DNA of 64,000 nt from Jeotgalibacillus proteolyticus (GCF_002926065.1 NZ_PREZ01000009.1:1-64000); one strand, 5' to 3'. Positions 24,356 to 34,036 are shown, numbered from the stretch's first letter. A program made the numbers and translations. The notes: generated from the letters alone by a model not told the origin.

Positions 24356-25267
24356 ATGAAGAAGCGTGAATATCCAAAAACCGTATTCAGGAAAAAGGTT
24401 TTCAAAGGAGCTTTTTGGACCGTATTTTCATTGGCATTGTTCCTATCAGTCGTTTCGATTATCCGAGTTGCCAATGCTACTGAAGGCAGCGCAGCTGCAG
24501 ATGAAGAAACGGTTGTTGAAGAAGAAGGCACCAATCATGCTACCGGAGTAGGCGCTCAGACTTTTGCTCAAAATTTCGCTGAAAATTACTTCATTTGGGA
24601 GAATACAGACGAAGGGAAGGAAGATCGGGTAGATAGGCTTTCGGAGTACCTTGCTGCAGGATTAGACTCTCACGCTGGATTGGGATTTGAGGGCATGGAA
24701 TGGGATAGCAGGATAAACAAAACGCAAATTTGGAGCGTTGAAGAAACAGGAAATGATAGTGCGGTTATTACCTTACGTGTGTTGCAAGACTTAAGAAAAG
24801 GCAAAGAAAAAGCAGGACCCTATGAAAAATATTTTGCTGTACCAGTAAAAACAGATGGCCAATCTTTTGTCGTCAATCAAACTCCTTATATTGTCCCTGC
24901 TCCGGAAAAACCGGAACTAGCAGCCGAAAGTTCGATAGATGATAAAGGAAGGGTTAACGATTCAGCGTTGCACTCAGAAGTAGAAGGGTTTTTGAACACA
25001 TTTTTCAGAGTTTATGCGAATGGTGAACAAAATGAATTGTCTTATTACACTGAAAGCAATGATCTTCAAACAATGGACGGAGCATTGACGTTTAAAGAAG
25101 TGCAAAAAGTCGTGGTTAAACAAGGCGAAACGAACGAAGAATTTTTAGTCGAAACCCTGATTGGTTTTGAAGAAAAACATACAAAAGCATCAATGGCTTA
25201 TCCATATGAATTAAGGATTTTTAAAGAAGATGGCCGTTGGATTGTACGGGATATTAAAAACAAATAA
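24356..25267 (+). CDS. tcpC: TcpC-family conjugation protein (VirB8-like)
   Basis: 303 aa, ATG behind AAGGAGG. One N-terminal membrane helix (about 17-38), then two NTF2-like domains separated near residue 195, matching TcpC of pCW3 (two tandem VirB8-like domains). TcpC is an essential part of the envelope channel of Gram-positive conjugation systems. The acidic linker EETVVEEEG follows the membrane helix. The next genes are tcpD, tcpE and tcpF-like, the usual order. Confidence 0.78.
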   Translation: MKKREYPKTVFRKKVFKGAFWTVFSLALFLSVVSIIRVANATEGSAAADEETVVEEEGTNHATGVGAQTFAQNFAENYFIWENTDEGKEDRVDRLSEYLAAGLDSHAGLGFEGMEWDSRINKTQIWSVEETGNDSAVITLRVLQDLRKGKEKAGPYEKYFAVPVKTDGQSFVVNQTPYIVPAPEKPELAAESSIDDKGRVNDSALHSEVEGFLNTFFRVYANGEQNELSYYTESNDLQTMDGALTFKEVQKVVVKQGETNEEFLVETLIGFEEKHTKASMAYPYELRIFKEDGRWIVRDIKNK

Positions 25268-25290
25268 CACTAAAAAGGAGAGAAAAAATT

Positions 25291-25512
25291 ATGAACTTTG
25301 GAGAAAATATTCAATCTTGGTTTGGCGTACAAATTGGAGCGTTATTGTTAGTGGTTATCGGGGCAGTTGCGATCTATTTCTTGATGAAAAGAGAGTTTTC
25401 TAAATTTGTCGGTTTTGCTGTATTTTCAATGATTGTCGGAGTGTTTGTATTCTCGCCTGATAACGTGGTAGGACTTGGAGAAAGATTGTGGTCAACAGTA
25501 TTTGGGGGGTAA
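25291..25512 (+). CDS. tcpD: TcpD-family membrane protein
   Basis: 73 aa, ATG behind AAAGGAGAG. Two hydrophobic helices (about 14-32 and 40-56) with the short text MKREFSKFVGFAVF between. Size, position after tcpC and before tcpE, and the text fit the TcpD family of small channel proteins. Its function is not defined. Confidence 0.72.
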   Translation: MNFGENIQSWFGVQIGALLLVVIGAVAIYFLMKREFSKFVGFAVFSMIVGVFVFSPDNVVGLGERLWSTVFGG

Positions 25513-25515
25513 ATT

Positions 25516-25944
25516 ATGAAGCCGAAGATATTGCGAACTTACAATAGTGTTTGGAAAGTAGAGAAGGTTTTGTACGGTATTCAAGACATCCCATTGCCGA
25601 TACCCTTATCGTATCGGCAATTAGGATTCTTTGCGGGAGGCATAATTCTAGTTTGGATGCTGAATCACTTCCCACCTTTAAGTCTAATAGATTTAGCTTT
25701 AATTGAATACATCTTTTTGCCGGGATTATTCGCATGGTTTTTCACCAAACAATTATTAGATGGGAAAGAGCCGCATCGTTTTTTAGTAAGTGTTGTTCAA
25801 TTTCATCTGTCTCCGAATTATAGAAATCGTTATAAAGAAGTGTCAGACGTAAAAAAACCTTATCAATACACTGGTAAGGTTGGCTATCGCCAGTTGAGCT
25901 ACCATGAAAGGAGGAAACCTGATGAACATAGAATTTCCGATTAA
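25516..25944 (+). CDS. tcpE: TcpE-family conjugation protein
   Basis: 142 aa, ATG three bases after tcpD. Opens with PKILRTYNSVWKVEKVLYGI, typical of TcpE, then two hydrophobic helices (about 36-53 and 61-78) and a basic tail. It is essential in pCW3 transfer as a membrane part of the channel. Its end overlaps the start of the next gene by 23 bases. Confidence 0.78.
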   Translation: MKPKILRTYNSVWKVEKVLYGIQDIPLPIPLSYRQLGFFAGGIILVWMLNHFPPLSLIDLALIEYIFLPGLFAWFFTKQLLDGKEPHRFLVSVVQFHLSPNYRNRYKEVSDVKKPYQYTGKVGYRQLSYHERRKPDEHRISD

Positions 25945-28495
25945 CTATTTTGAAGGGAATTTAATCTTTTCTGAAGATGGATCCTGTTGGGCATATTATC
26001 AACTAGCCGGTTACAACTATGATTTTCTAGCAGATGACGAAAAAGACTACATTTTCACCAAAATCAAAGCCTTCTTTTGGCAAATCAATTTAGAAACTCA
26101 TATGCTTGTTGTTCCGAATTTTCAATCTATAGAAGAAAAGCATGAACGGTTTAAAGAAAAATTGAGTGGACCCTTGAAGGATGCAGCTGTGAAACATACT
26201 GATGATGCTGCCATGCAGCTTGAAAATATTCTTGGTAAAGAAGGTACGGAGTATCGTTTCTTTCTAGGTGTTAAACTCCCAAAACCGGAAAACAAGAACA
26301 AAAACAATTCGTTCTTTAAGGATTTAAAAGAAGCATGGAAAGAGTTTATAGGGGGCGTTAATACCGCAAGTGGGCTAGATACTCCGGAGATATTAGAAGA
26401 AGAAATAGAGCGTTATAGAAGAAGCGAAAGACGAATTTTCAATAAAGTCCATTCTCGTATAAAAGCTGATCCAGTAAATGAAGAAGCCATTCAATGGCTG
26501 ATCCGTCGCAATTGGTATCGAGGAATAGGGAAGGCTCCAATTCTTAAAAATTGGAGCCCGGCCTATTCCGTTGATTATAAAGAGTTTGAAGATAATGAAG
26601 TATTGGTGCGAAGACCCTTGTATCATGACGTTCTACGTTTAACGGAGGGATTCGTAGATGATTCGCCTAAAAGAAGCTTGGTTCTAAAGCAGATGTATGA
26701 GGGTGATGAAGTAGAAGGTCATGTTGCTTTTCTTACCGTTGCAAACGTTCCATATGAAATTGAGTTTCCGGGAGAAGAGTGGTTATATATCATTCAAAAT
26801 CTTGATTTTCCCGTGGAAGTTAGTATCCGCACTGAAACAATGGATAATCGCAAAGCGTTAAATGCTGTTCGAAATAAGCGAAAAGAATTAAAAGATCAAG
26901 ATCGCCATGCACAGGAAACCGGAAATGAAACGAATTTGAATGTTTTATCTGGAAAACAAGAAGCGCATGAATTGGAAGCTCATTTGCAAAAGTCTAGAAT
27001 GCCGTTAATTAAAACCTCTATCGTGCTTGCGGTATCGGCAGAGGATGAAGATGAGTTGAAACGTAGGTGTGATACCGTCAAGGATATGTACCAAGATATG
27101 ATGTTTCAGGTAGAACAGCCTTATGGAGACCAATGGTTAGCCTTTAATGAGTTTCTTCCCGGAGCCAAAAGGTATGTGAAAGATTATGTGCATTTCATGG
27201 AACCGGCCACAGTAGCCGGAGGAATGTTCGGAGCAACAAAACAATTAGGTGATGGAGAAGGTTTCTTTATCGGTTCTACTGGTGTTTTAGATCAACCTGT
27301 TTACATTATGCCGAACCGGGCAGCGCAAGGGATTCGAGGAACGAAAACCAATGCTTTATCTGCAGCCTTTCTTGGTTCTCTAGGTGGGGGTAAATCCTTC
27401 ACCGCAAACCTTATCACATACCTTTCGGTTCTTTCAGGTGGTAAAGCTCTTGTAGTTGACCCTAAAGGAGAGCGTGGGAATTGGGGTGACGATCTATACG
27501 AATTAAAGGAAGAAATCAACATTGTATCCCTTTCCACACAAGAGGCAGATCGTGGGCGTTTGGATCCTTTTGCTATCCATCAGGATGTGAAAGAAGCCGA
27601 AACATTAGCTCTTGATATTTTGACCTTTTTAACAGGTGTTCGTTTAGGTGATTCAGAACGGTTCCCTAAATTAACGAAAGCTGTACGTGAAGTCGCAGAG
27701 GGAGAAAAGCCTTGTTTAACAAAGGTTCTTGAGTATTTAGTTGAAAGTGACGATACGGTTTCCAAGCAGCTTGGCGAACATATCCGGTCCTTTAGTGAAC
27801 TATCTTTTGCGCAGCTTTTGTTTGGAGACGGAGAAAAACAATCTTCTATCAGCCTTGATAATGCCTTAAACGTGCTGCAGATTCAAAATCTTGAATTGCC
27901 AGCTCCGGACACAGACCCGGATAAATATAACTTATCTGAAATGCTTTCTGTGGCCATGATGCTCCCTATCTCATCTTTCGCCTTAAAGTTTATCCATAGC
28001 GACCGTAGCATCTTTAAAACGGTTTTACTGGATGAAGCTTGGGCTGTCCTTAACACTAGCCAGGGAAGCCATTTAGCGACCCGTCTTGTTCGTGCCGGTC
28101 GAGCCATGAACGCAGGTATTTATTTTGTTACTCAAAATGCGGATGATCTACTAGACGAAAAAATGAAAAATAATATCGGGATGAAATTTGCTTTTAGAAG
28201 CACCGATCCTAAAGAAATCGAAAATGTCCTTTCTCTGTTAAATCTGAAGCATACCGAATATAACGCTTCTACCTTGCGAGAACTTCAAAATGGCCAATGT
28301 TTATTCCAAGATATAACCGGTCGTGTCGGGGTTGTTTCCATTAATGCTTTATTTAAAGACTTATTCGATGCATTTGATTCCCGTCCTCCTGCAGAGAGGT
28401 TAGAAGTTTCAGAGGAAGAAATTGTTCCAGATGGAGAAGTGGATGATTTAATCGAAGAAGAACCAGAAACAGCACGATCGGGGGTGTATGTATGA
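25922..28495 (+). CDS. tcpF: TcpF/VirB4-like conjugation ATPase
   Basis: 857 aa from the ATG at 25922; AAAGGAGG lies between it and an earlier ATG (25904). Walker A GSLGGGKS at residues 485-492, Walker B TVLLDEAW near 700-707, and then a RAGRAMNAGIYFVTQN helix and strand characteristic of VirB4/TraC ATPases. It should energise the secretion channel. N-terminal ~400 residues carry the family's non-ATPase domain. It overlaps the next gene by four bases (ATGA). Confidence 0.85.
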   Translation: MNIEFPINYFEGNLIFSEDGSCWAYYQLAGYNYDFLADDEKDYIFTKIKAFFWQINLETHMLVVPNFQSIEEKHERFKEKLSGPLKDAAVKHTDDAAMQLENILGKEGTEYRFFLGVKLPKPENKNKNNSFFKDLKEAWKEFIGGVNTASGLDTPEILEEEIERYRRSERRIFNKVHSRIKADPVNEEAIQWLIRRNWYRGIGKAPILKNWSPAYSVDYKEFEDNEVLVRRPLYHDVLRLTEGFVDDSPKRSLVLKQMYEGDEVEGHVAFLTVANVPYEIEFPGEEWLYIIQNLDFPVEVSIRTETMDNRKALNAVRNKRKELKDQDRHAQETGNETNLNVLSGKQEAHELEAHLQKSRMPLIKTSIVLAVSAEDEDELKRRCDTVKDMYQDMMFQVEQPYGDQWLAFNEFLPGAKRYVKDYVHFMEPATVAGGMFGATKQLGDGEGFFIGSTGVLDQPVYIMPNRAAQGIRGTKTNALSAAFLGSLGGGKSFTANLITYLSVLSGGKALVVDPKGERGNWGDDLYELKEEINIVSLSTQEADRGRLDPFAIHQDVKEAETLALDILTFLTGVRLGDSERFPKLTKAVREVAEGEKPCLTKVLEYLVESDDTVSKQLGEHIRSFSELSFAQLLFGDGEKQSSISLDNALNVLQIQNLELPAPDTDPDKYNLSEMLSVAMMLPISSFALKFIHSDRSIFKTVLLDEAWAVLNTSQGSHLATRLVRAGRAMNAGIYFVTQNADDLLDEKMKNNIGMKFAFRSTDPKEIENVLSLLNLKHTEYNASTLRELQNGQCLFQDITGRVGVVSINALFKDLFDAFDSRPPAERLEVSEEEIVPDGEVDDLIEEEPETARSGVYV

Positions 28496-28929
28496 AAAAA
28501 TTAATAACCCTTATATCTTTTTCCGTCCTTCTTTTTGTTGCAGCTGCTTGCGGAAACGATGAAATCAATGGTCAAACTCCTTCTGATATTCCAATAGAAT
28601 GGGCAAATGCCATGATTCAAAGAGATCAGGCCACAAGAGCTGAATTGCTTCAAAACCCATCAGAGGCTTTGGATCTATCAGAAGGTCCTCAAAATGATGA
28701 GGAACTACAAAATTATAGACTGGAAGAATGGAAAGCTTCAGATGATAAATACTTTTACGAAATTAAATTTACTGATCCCGTTAGTAATGAGGGCAGAACT
28801 CAAACTATGGAGATCAGAAGAACAGACGAGGGATGGAAACGAACTCAACTTCTTAACCTTAAAAACTTTGATACCTTAGTTGAGGGGCTAGATGGAACGG
28901 TTTTAAGGGAGTTGCATGAAGATGACTAA
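28492..28929 (+). CDS. Conjugation-operon lipoprotein
   Basis: 145 aa. Signal peptide with lipobox VAAACG, so the mature protein begins at Cys20 and is membrane-anchored outside. The rest is acidic, with a compact beta-rich part. It is coupled to the genes on both sides by overlaps (4 and 14 bases). It resembles small lipoproteins found in Gram-positive transfer operons; no named family. Confidence 0.65.
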   Translation: MKKLITLISFSVLLFVAAACGNDEINGQTPSDIPIEWANAMIQRDQATRAELLQNPSEALDLSEGPQNDEELQNYRLEEWKASDDKYFYEIKFTDPVSNEGRTQTMEIRRTDEGWKRTQLLNLKNFDTLVEGLDGTVLRELHEDD

Positions 28930-31324
28930 AATAGGACGTACTTTGCTCATTGCAATGGTCCTAGTATTGTCTATGCACATTCCGGCATCTGCAAATATTC
29001 AAGACAACTTAGTTCCCCAAGATCGAGAGGGAAGCACGGTTGGAGAAGTCGAATTAACGTATAACGAATACCCACAGCACCATTACAAGTTAGATACTTA
29101 TGTAGATACTTCAGGTGATTGGCTTCCTTGGAATTGGGCAGAGGGGATTGGGAACGAACTGTATGTTGCATTAATGGAAATGGTTAATGCCATGTGGCAA
29201 ATGAACGTTCTATTAGCCAACTTTACAATGCTTATTGTTCAAGAAGCGTTTGAATTAGATTTTGTATCCGGTGTAGTCGATGAAATAGGCGCAGCCATTC
29301 AAAACATTGCCGGTTTTGGCCAAGGTGGATTTATGGGAAATGGTCTTTGGCCGTTGCTTATTACATTTATCATTTGCTTAGTTGGTGCTTGGGCAGCTTA
29401 TGTAGGAATGGTTAAAAGAGAAAGCAGCAGAGCATGGGGAGGGTTGATATCCTCTTTAATCGTTTTTGTCTTTTCTCTAGGTTTTTTCTCCAATGCGAGT
29501 CAAATACTAGGGGGCGTTAATCAGTGGTCAAGCGACCTGCAAGGAAACATTCTTGCGGTTACAGCGAATATAGTGACTCCTGGTGCTTCTTATTCAAAAG
29601 ACGAAGGCATTGCATCTATACGAAATCAAATGCATGAAATCATGGTTCAAAAACCATACCTTTTAATGCAATACGGTACGACTGATGTTGAAAGCGATAG
29701 AGTAAACGATTTGCTTTCGATTGATCCAATTGCGGATGCTGAAGATCGTCAAGGGGTAGCAATGATAGAAGTTGAAGATCAAAACAATACAATGATGTCT
29801 ACCAGTGGAGTATCAGATCGAGCTGCTTTTGTCCCGTTGTTATTTTTGGGGAATTCCATCATTGGAATATTTTTATTGCTCATATCTGGATCCATTATCT
29901 TATACCAAATTATTTTCATGGTTTTGGCACTTTTTGCCCCGGTTCCTTTGTTAATGGCGTTAGTCCCTCGATGGCAGCAGACAGCCGTTGAATGGGCGAG
30001 CAAACTTATCCATGCGCAGCTGATGAAAATCGCTATTGCCTTGCTTTTAACCATTCTCTTTGGCGTATCGGCTATTCTTTACCGGGCAGCTGATGGTACA
30101 GATTTAGGATATGTAGGGATGATGGTATTACAAATCATTTGTTTTGTTGGTATATGGGCTAAACGGAAAGACCTGTTTTCGATGGTTTCAACAGCTTCTA
30201 ATAATATTCAAAGCAGTACAGGACAGACCCTACAAAACTATCGAATGAGATATAACAATGCCCGGAACAATGTCAGGCAAGGACAGAACTTTCTTACCAA
30301 TAGAAATAGCTCTATGAGAGATCAGCCTTTGGCTAATCGTCAGGTTGCAAACGATTCTGTCAATCAGGAGACCCAAGGTGTAAATAAGAAAAAAGGTAAA
30401 AATCAAAAGATCAGTCATGCAAAAGCCGATGCAACTAACATCGCCCTCATGAATCGTGGGCAGGAGGAAGAAGCTAAAGTAAAAGCTCAAGAAGATAATG
30501 CTAAAAAGGTTCAGAATCGGGCGAATGTCGAAAATGCCCCTACTACTGATTCAGAAAAATTAATGGATCGGAAACGTGAAGACGGTAAAGATACTGAACG
30601 AACAGACGAGAAAAAAGAGGCTCCATCAAATGTTACGCATATTAATTCTTTGCGTGAGAGACGAATGGGAAAAGGCGAATTAGCAAAAGCGCCCCTTGCG
30701 GAGCGAGAAACCTTTAAGAACGACCTTAATGACACGGTACGAGACCTAGAGCAACATTCCAAAGAGCATCCTAACAGCAAGGATCATGAGAGTATTAACC
30801 AGCAACAGAGCGAACGCAATATCAATATGGTTAATCGCCAAGATCATCAAGATAAAATTAACGAAAAACAGACTAACAATCTTGCAGAAAGAAGGACGCT
30901 TGAAAAAGATGTAGACCGTGATATATCTACTGATTCTAGTAATCGGGAACAGACCAATGAAAGCACCAACCAAACTAATCTTGTCGATCGGACGACCCGG
31001 AACGTTACCACGAATGAAGGCCAAGAAAAGCATAGTAATGAGACGGTTAATCGAAATAACGTCTCCAATGAAAACACTGAAAGAACGGTTAATCATGTTA
31101 CAGAGCGCAACCATAACAAGACAGAGAACAATCGAAACGTCCAGGACAGCTTCACTGAAACGGAAAATGTTTCTCGTGATATTACCAAACGTAGAGAGCA
31201 GAATGTGAAAGAGAATGTGAACACGATTAACAACGTTAATCGGGAAGAAAGAAATGAAACCACCAATCGAAATAACGTCAAAAAATCGGATAAAACGAAT
31301 GATGTTAACCAAAGACGAGGATAG
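28916..31324 (+). CDS. VirB6/TcpH-like polytopic channel protein with long hydrophilic tail
   Basis: 802 aa. N-terminal signal-like helix (TLLIAMVLVLSMHIPASA), then hydrophobic segments around 85-105, 143-165, 175-195, 307-330, 335-352, 365-388 and 395-412. From about 430 to the end it is entirely hydrophilic. The last ~230 residues are an Asn/Glu/Arg/Thr-rich low-complexity run with recurring NRNN, TERN and NRE words. Domain order and place match the CD3337/EF1877-type mobilome membrane proteins and TcpH of pCW3. It probably forms the inner part of the channel; the tail may recruit coupling protein or hydrolase. Confidence 0.72.
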   Translation: MKMTKIGRTLLIAMVLVLSMHIPASANIQDNLVPQDREGSTVGEVELTYNEYPQHHYKLDTYVDTSGDWLPWNWAEGIGNELYVALMEMVNAMWQMNVLLANFTMLIVQEAFELDFVSGVVDEIGAAIQNIAGFGQGGFMGNGLWPLLITFIICLVGAWAAYVGMVKRESSRAWGGLISSLIVFVFSLGFFSNASQILGGVNQWSSDLQGNILAVTANIVTPGASYSKDEGIASIRNQMHEIMVQKPYLLMQYGTTDVESDRVNDLLSIDPIADAEDRQGVAMIEVEDQNNTMMSTSGVSDRAAFVPLLFLGNSIIGIFLLLISGSIILYQIIFMVLALFAPVPLLMALVPRWQQTAVEWASKLIHAQLMKIAIALLLTILFGVSAILYRAADGTDLGYVGMMVLQIICFVGIWAKRKDLFSMVSTASNNIQSSTGQTLQNYRMRYNNARNNVRQGQNFLTNRNSSMRDQPLANRQVANDSVNQETQGVNKKKGKNQKISHAKADATNIALMNRGQEEEAKVKAQEDNAKKVQNRANVENAPTTDSEKLMDRKREDGKDTERTDEKKEAPSNVTHINSLRERRMGKGELAKAPLAERETFKNDLNDTVRDLEQHSKEHPNSKDHESINQQQSERNINMVNRQDHQDKINEKQTNNLAERRTLEKDVDRDISTDSSNREQTNESTNQTNLVDRTTRNVTTNEGQEKHSNETVNRNNVSNENTERTVNHVTERNHNKTENNRNVQDSFTETENVSRDITKRREQNVKENVNTINNVNREERNETTNRNNVKKSDKTNDVNQRRG

Positions 31325-31335
31325 GAGGGAAGATC

Positions 31336-31962
31336 ATGTTTGGATGGGATTTTGAGAACAGTAAAAGTGATCGAATTAAACTTTTTCTATTCATCCTTGT
31401 GATCTTCCTCGTCATTGGCTTCTCCACCACCTATGTATTGCGCAGCATTGGAAGCGAAGAAGCCGATACAGTCAACCAGTCAGAGGAAACACCTGAAGAA
31501 ACCGAGGCTTTTGTTTCTTCTGATGAAGTTGAAAGTGAAGCGTCTTTGGAGGATGAAACCAACAAATATAATCAAACCGAGCATTTTACAGAGGAACAAT
31601 TAGCCGAATCAAAAGAAGCAGCTGTTGAGTTTGTTCATGCTTATCACCCCTATAATGCCGAGGAACCAACCGAATATCTTGAAACGGCAAAACCACATAT
31701 AACCGATTCTTTATATGGATCATTAAAAGAAGATGGCCGGAGAGAAGTGTTAGAGCGTTCGATTTTAACGGTTAACGATACGCAGGTGACAGAAGTCGTG
31801 AATCCTAGTAGTATTGTTGTCCGTTGGAATGTCATGGTTACGGGTGAAGCTCAATCCATTGATGGCAGCAAGACAGATACAGAGGATTGGTATTTAGTCG
31901 GATTGAGGGAAAGAGAAGGAGAATGGCTAGTAGAGGATGTGAGAATTAATGTCCCAAACTAA
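31336..31962 (+). CDS. Membrane-anchored NTF2-like conjugation protein
   Basis: 208 aa, ATG behind GGAGGGAAG. One N-terminal membrane helix (about 15-35), an acidic linker (EETPEETEAF), then a C-terminal domain (about 90-208) with the helix-sheet rhythm of an NTF2-like or VirB8-type fold, ending GEWLVEDVRINV. It is likely a second VirB8-like or accessory channel protein. It overlaps the hydrolase gene by 14 bases. Confidence 0.62.
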   Translation: MFGWDFENSKSDRIKLFLFILVIFLVIGFSTTYVLRSIGSEEADTVNQSEETPEETEAFVSSDEVESEASLEDETNKYNQTEHFTEEQLAESKEAAVEFVHAYHPYNAEEPTEYLETAKPHITDSLYGSLKEDGRREVLERSILTVNDTQVTEVVNPSSIVVRWNVMVTGEAQSIDGSKTDTEDWYLVGLREREGEWLVEDVRINVPN

Positions 31963-33142
31963 CTATGATCCGAACGATTATGAACAGGAACCCACCCCTA
32001 AGAAGTCGGCCACTGGAAAGGCAGCTAAACATGTAGGGGAAAAGGTAGCGAAAAAAGCAGCAAAGGCAGCAGCTGCAAAAGCTGGAATCAGTATAGGTTG
32101 GCCCGTGATTTTAGGGGTAGCTGCAGTAGGCATTATTGCTGTTGGTTTAGCTGTTTCCCTTGTCATGATTGTGGCTTCCACTTCTACTTCAGAGGAAACC
32201 AGTTATGAAGGTGGTTTAGGGTTTTGGGGCGGTGAAATTTCTGAAATTGGCGCAAATGAAATTCCTGCAGCCTTCATTCCCATTTACAAAGCAGCTGAAG
32301 AAGAATACGGAGTCCCGTGGAATTTGATTGCAGCGCATCACAGAGTAGAAACGGTTTTTTCAACGATTGATCCGATGGTTTCCCCTGTTGGAGCTGAAGG
32401 ACATATGCAATTTATGCCGTGTACGTGGACCGGTTGGAATCATCCGACATGTGGAGGATTAGGAGCCGGAAACATCCCTGATGGTGAAAAAATGGATCCG
32501 GCAGTCATTGCACGATACGGAGGGTACGGGGTTGATGCTAATGGTGATGGAAAAGCTGATCCTTGGGACATAGAAGATGCGATTTATTCTGCAGCAAACT
32601 ATTTAGCTGCAAGTGGCGCAGCTGATGGACGTATCCGGGATGCCATCTTTGCTTACAATCGGGCTGATTGGTACGTAGAAGAAGTGTTAGGCTTTGCGGA
32701 TTCCTATGTGGAAGGCTATGTGGCCATTGGTGGCGGCACCGGTGGAAACACAGGTGTTGAGGTTGTAGACGTAGGTAATCAGTGGATCGGCAATTCCGTT
32801 TATGTTTTTGGCGGTGGAAGAAATCAAGCTGATATTGCGGCAGGGCGTTTCGACTGTTCCAGTTTTGTTCATTGGGCATTTGCTCAAGTAGGTATGGACT
32901 TAGGTCCTCTTACTTCTACCAGTACGGAAACGCTCAAGCACCTTGGGCAGCCGGTTTCTCCGAATGATATGCAGCCAGGGGACCTTGTATTTTTTGATAC
33001 GTACAAGATCGATGGCCATGTTGGGATTTACGTGGGTGACGGAAAATTCATAGGAGCCCAAACGAATACGGGTGTAGCAATTGCTGATCTATCACAAGGG
33101 TATTGGCTACAGCATTTTAATGGTCGTGTGAAGCGTCTTTAA
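31949..33142 (+). CDS. Bifunctional peptidoglycan hydrolase (lytic transglycosylase + NlpC/P60, CwlT/TcpG type)
   Basis: 397 aa. Ala/Lys-rich N-terminus and one membrane helix (about 49-73). Lysozyme-like transglycosylase domain about 110-225 (WNLIAAHHRVETVF, then GHMQFMPCTW). NlpC/P60 endopeptidase domain about 275-397 with catalytic Cys303 (FDCSSFVHW) and His357 (DGHVGIYVG). This pairing is typical of conjugation hydrolases (CwlT of ICEBs1, TcpG) that open the cell wall for the channel. It is the last clear gene of the operon; a terminator follows. Confidence 0.88.
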   Translation: MSQTNYDPNDYEQEPTPKKSATGKAAKHVGEKVAKKAAKAAAAKAGISIGWPVILGVAAVGIIAVGLAVSLVMIVASTSTSEETSYEGGLGFWGGEISEIGANEIPAAFIPIYKAAEEEYGVPWNLIAAHHRVETVFSTIDPMVSPVGAEGHMQFMPCTWTGWNHPTCGGLGAGNIPDGEKMDPAVIARYGGYGVDANGDGKADPWDIEDAIYSAANYLAASGAADGRIRDAIFAYNRADWYVEEVLGFADSYVEGYVAIGGGTGGNTGVEVVDVGNQWIGNSVYVFGGGRNQADIAAGRFDCSSFVHWAFAQVGMDLGPLTSTSTETLKHLGQPVSPNDMQPGDLVFFDTYKIDGHVGIYVGDGKFIGAQTNTGVAIADLSQGYWLQHFNGRVKRL

Positions 33143-33166
33143 ATTACTCTTTGATGTTACAGACTT

Positions 33167-33192
33167 GGGAAGTTTAACGCTTCCCTTTCTTT
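33167..33192 (+). terminator. Terminator after the hydrolase
   Basis: GGGAAG (33167-33172) with CTTCCC (33180-33185), then TTTCTTTT. Confidence 0.65.
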
Positions 33193-33215
33193 TAGCTTCA
33201 GCTAGGAGGTTGAGA

Positions 33216-33957
33216 ATGGAAACAAAGCGACGTTATTTTACCGCCAGTGAGATTAACCAGTTTACTTTTTGTAAGGAAAGTTGGCGTTTAACAAAGCTCA
33301 AAAAAGAAGGGAAAATTCGTTTGCGAGATCAGGATTATCAAATCCTCAATAATCGCTTCAGAAAAGGAAATGAGCATCACAAAGAATACCATGCAAAACG
33401 TGCTTATCAACCGAAATCCTCAAGCGTTGGCCGTGTCCTACTCTATGTCTTTGTATTGGTGGTGATCCTTTGGATAGTACAACATTACTGGTTCTAGTTG
33501 CAGCTGCAGCTGCAGCCGTTCTCCTTTATTTTCTTTTTCGTAACGGGAAAAATCTTGTTGTGTATGAGGATCTTAATGGAGCTGAAATCTTGATTGATGA
33601 TGAGTTCAGAATCAAAGGGAAGCCAGATCAGGTACTGAAAAATTGAAGATACGCTATGGTTATTGAGGTAAAGTCAAAGTTCATTCCAAAAAATCAACGA
33701 TCTCCCTACCCGGGAGATCGTATGCAGCTTGCAGCTAGTATGAAACTTGCTGAACGTCATTTCGGGAGAGTAAAAGGCGGTTACGTTTCGTATAAGAATC
33801 GATCCTTTTATGTCCGGTGGAATTGGTTTTTAAAGAGGGAATTACTGAAGACCATTCAGTTAATGGAACGTGCGGAAGAAGGAGAACAATTAAAGGTGCA
33901 TGCGAAAAAAATAAGTGTTTTTCTTGTGTGTACCGGGACCGTATTTGTAAAGTAGCA
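33216..33957 (+). pseudogene. Cas4-like PD-(D/E)XK nuclease gene, broken
   Basis: Starts at ATG 33216 behind AGGAGG with SEINQFTFCKESWRL, the N-terminal Cys region of Cas4/Dna2-type nucleases. The first frame stops at 33495-33497. The frame from 33470 continues with a second membrane-like helix, then FRIKGKPDQVLKN, an in-frame TGA (33644-33646), and VIEVKSKFIP plus a PYPGDRMQLAASM block. These give the D..ExK nuclease core. The final cysteines (CFSC..RIC) appear only after one more shift in an A run near 33905-33911. Two frameshifts and a stop mean that it is dead or needs resequencing. Two central hydrophobic stretches are unusual for Cas4. Confidence 0.68.
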
Positions 33958-33998
33958 AAATAGTGGCTCGCTGAAGAATATACTATGAAAATATTAAA

Positions 33999-34007
33999 TG
34001 GTATAAT
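33999..34007 (+). promoter_or_regulatory. Extended -10 promoter of the MazF-like gene
   Basis: TGGTATAAT about 30 bases before the TTG start. No clear -35. Confidence 0.5.
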
Positions 34008-34036
34008 TGACTTTATTTGTATAAGGAGGAATTTGT

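Noticed and set aside
30746-31312. Long minus-strand open frame opposite the VirB6-like tail
   Set aside because: Mirror of the low-complexity Asn/Arg/Glu coding sequence; no start signal and hydrophobic only because it reads the complement.
33216-33957. Cas4-like gene as part of a CRISPR system
   Set aside because: No other cas genes or arrays; it sits behind a conjugation operon.
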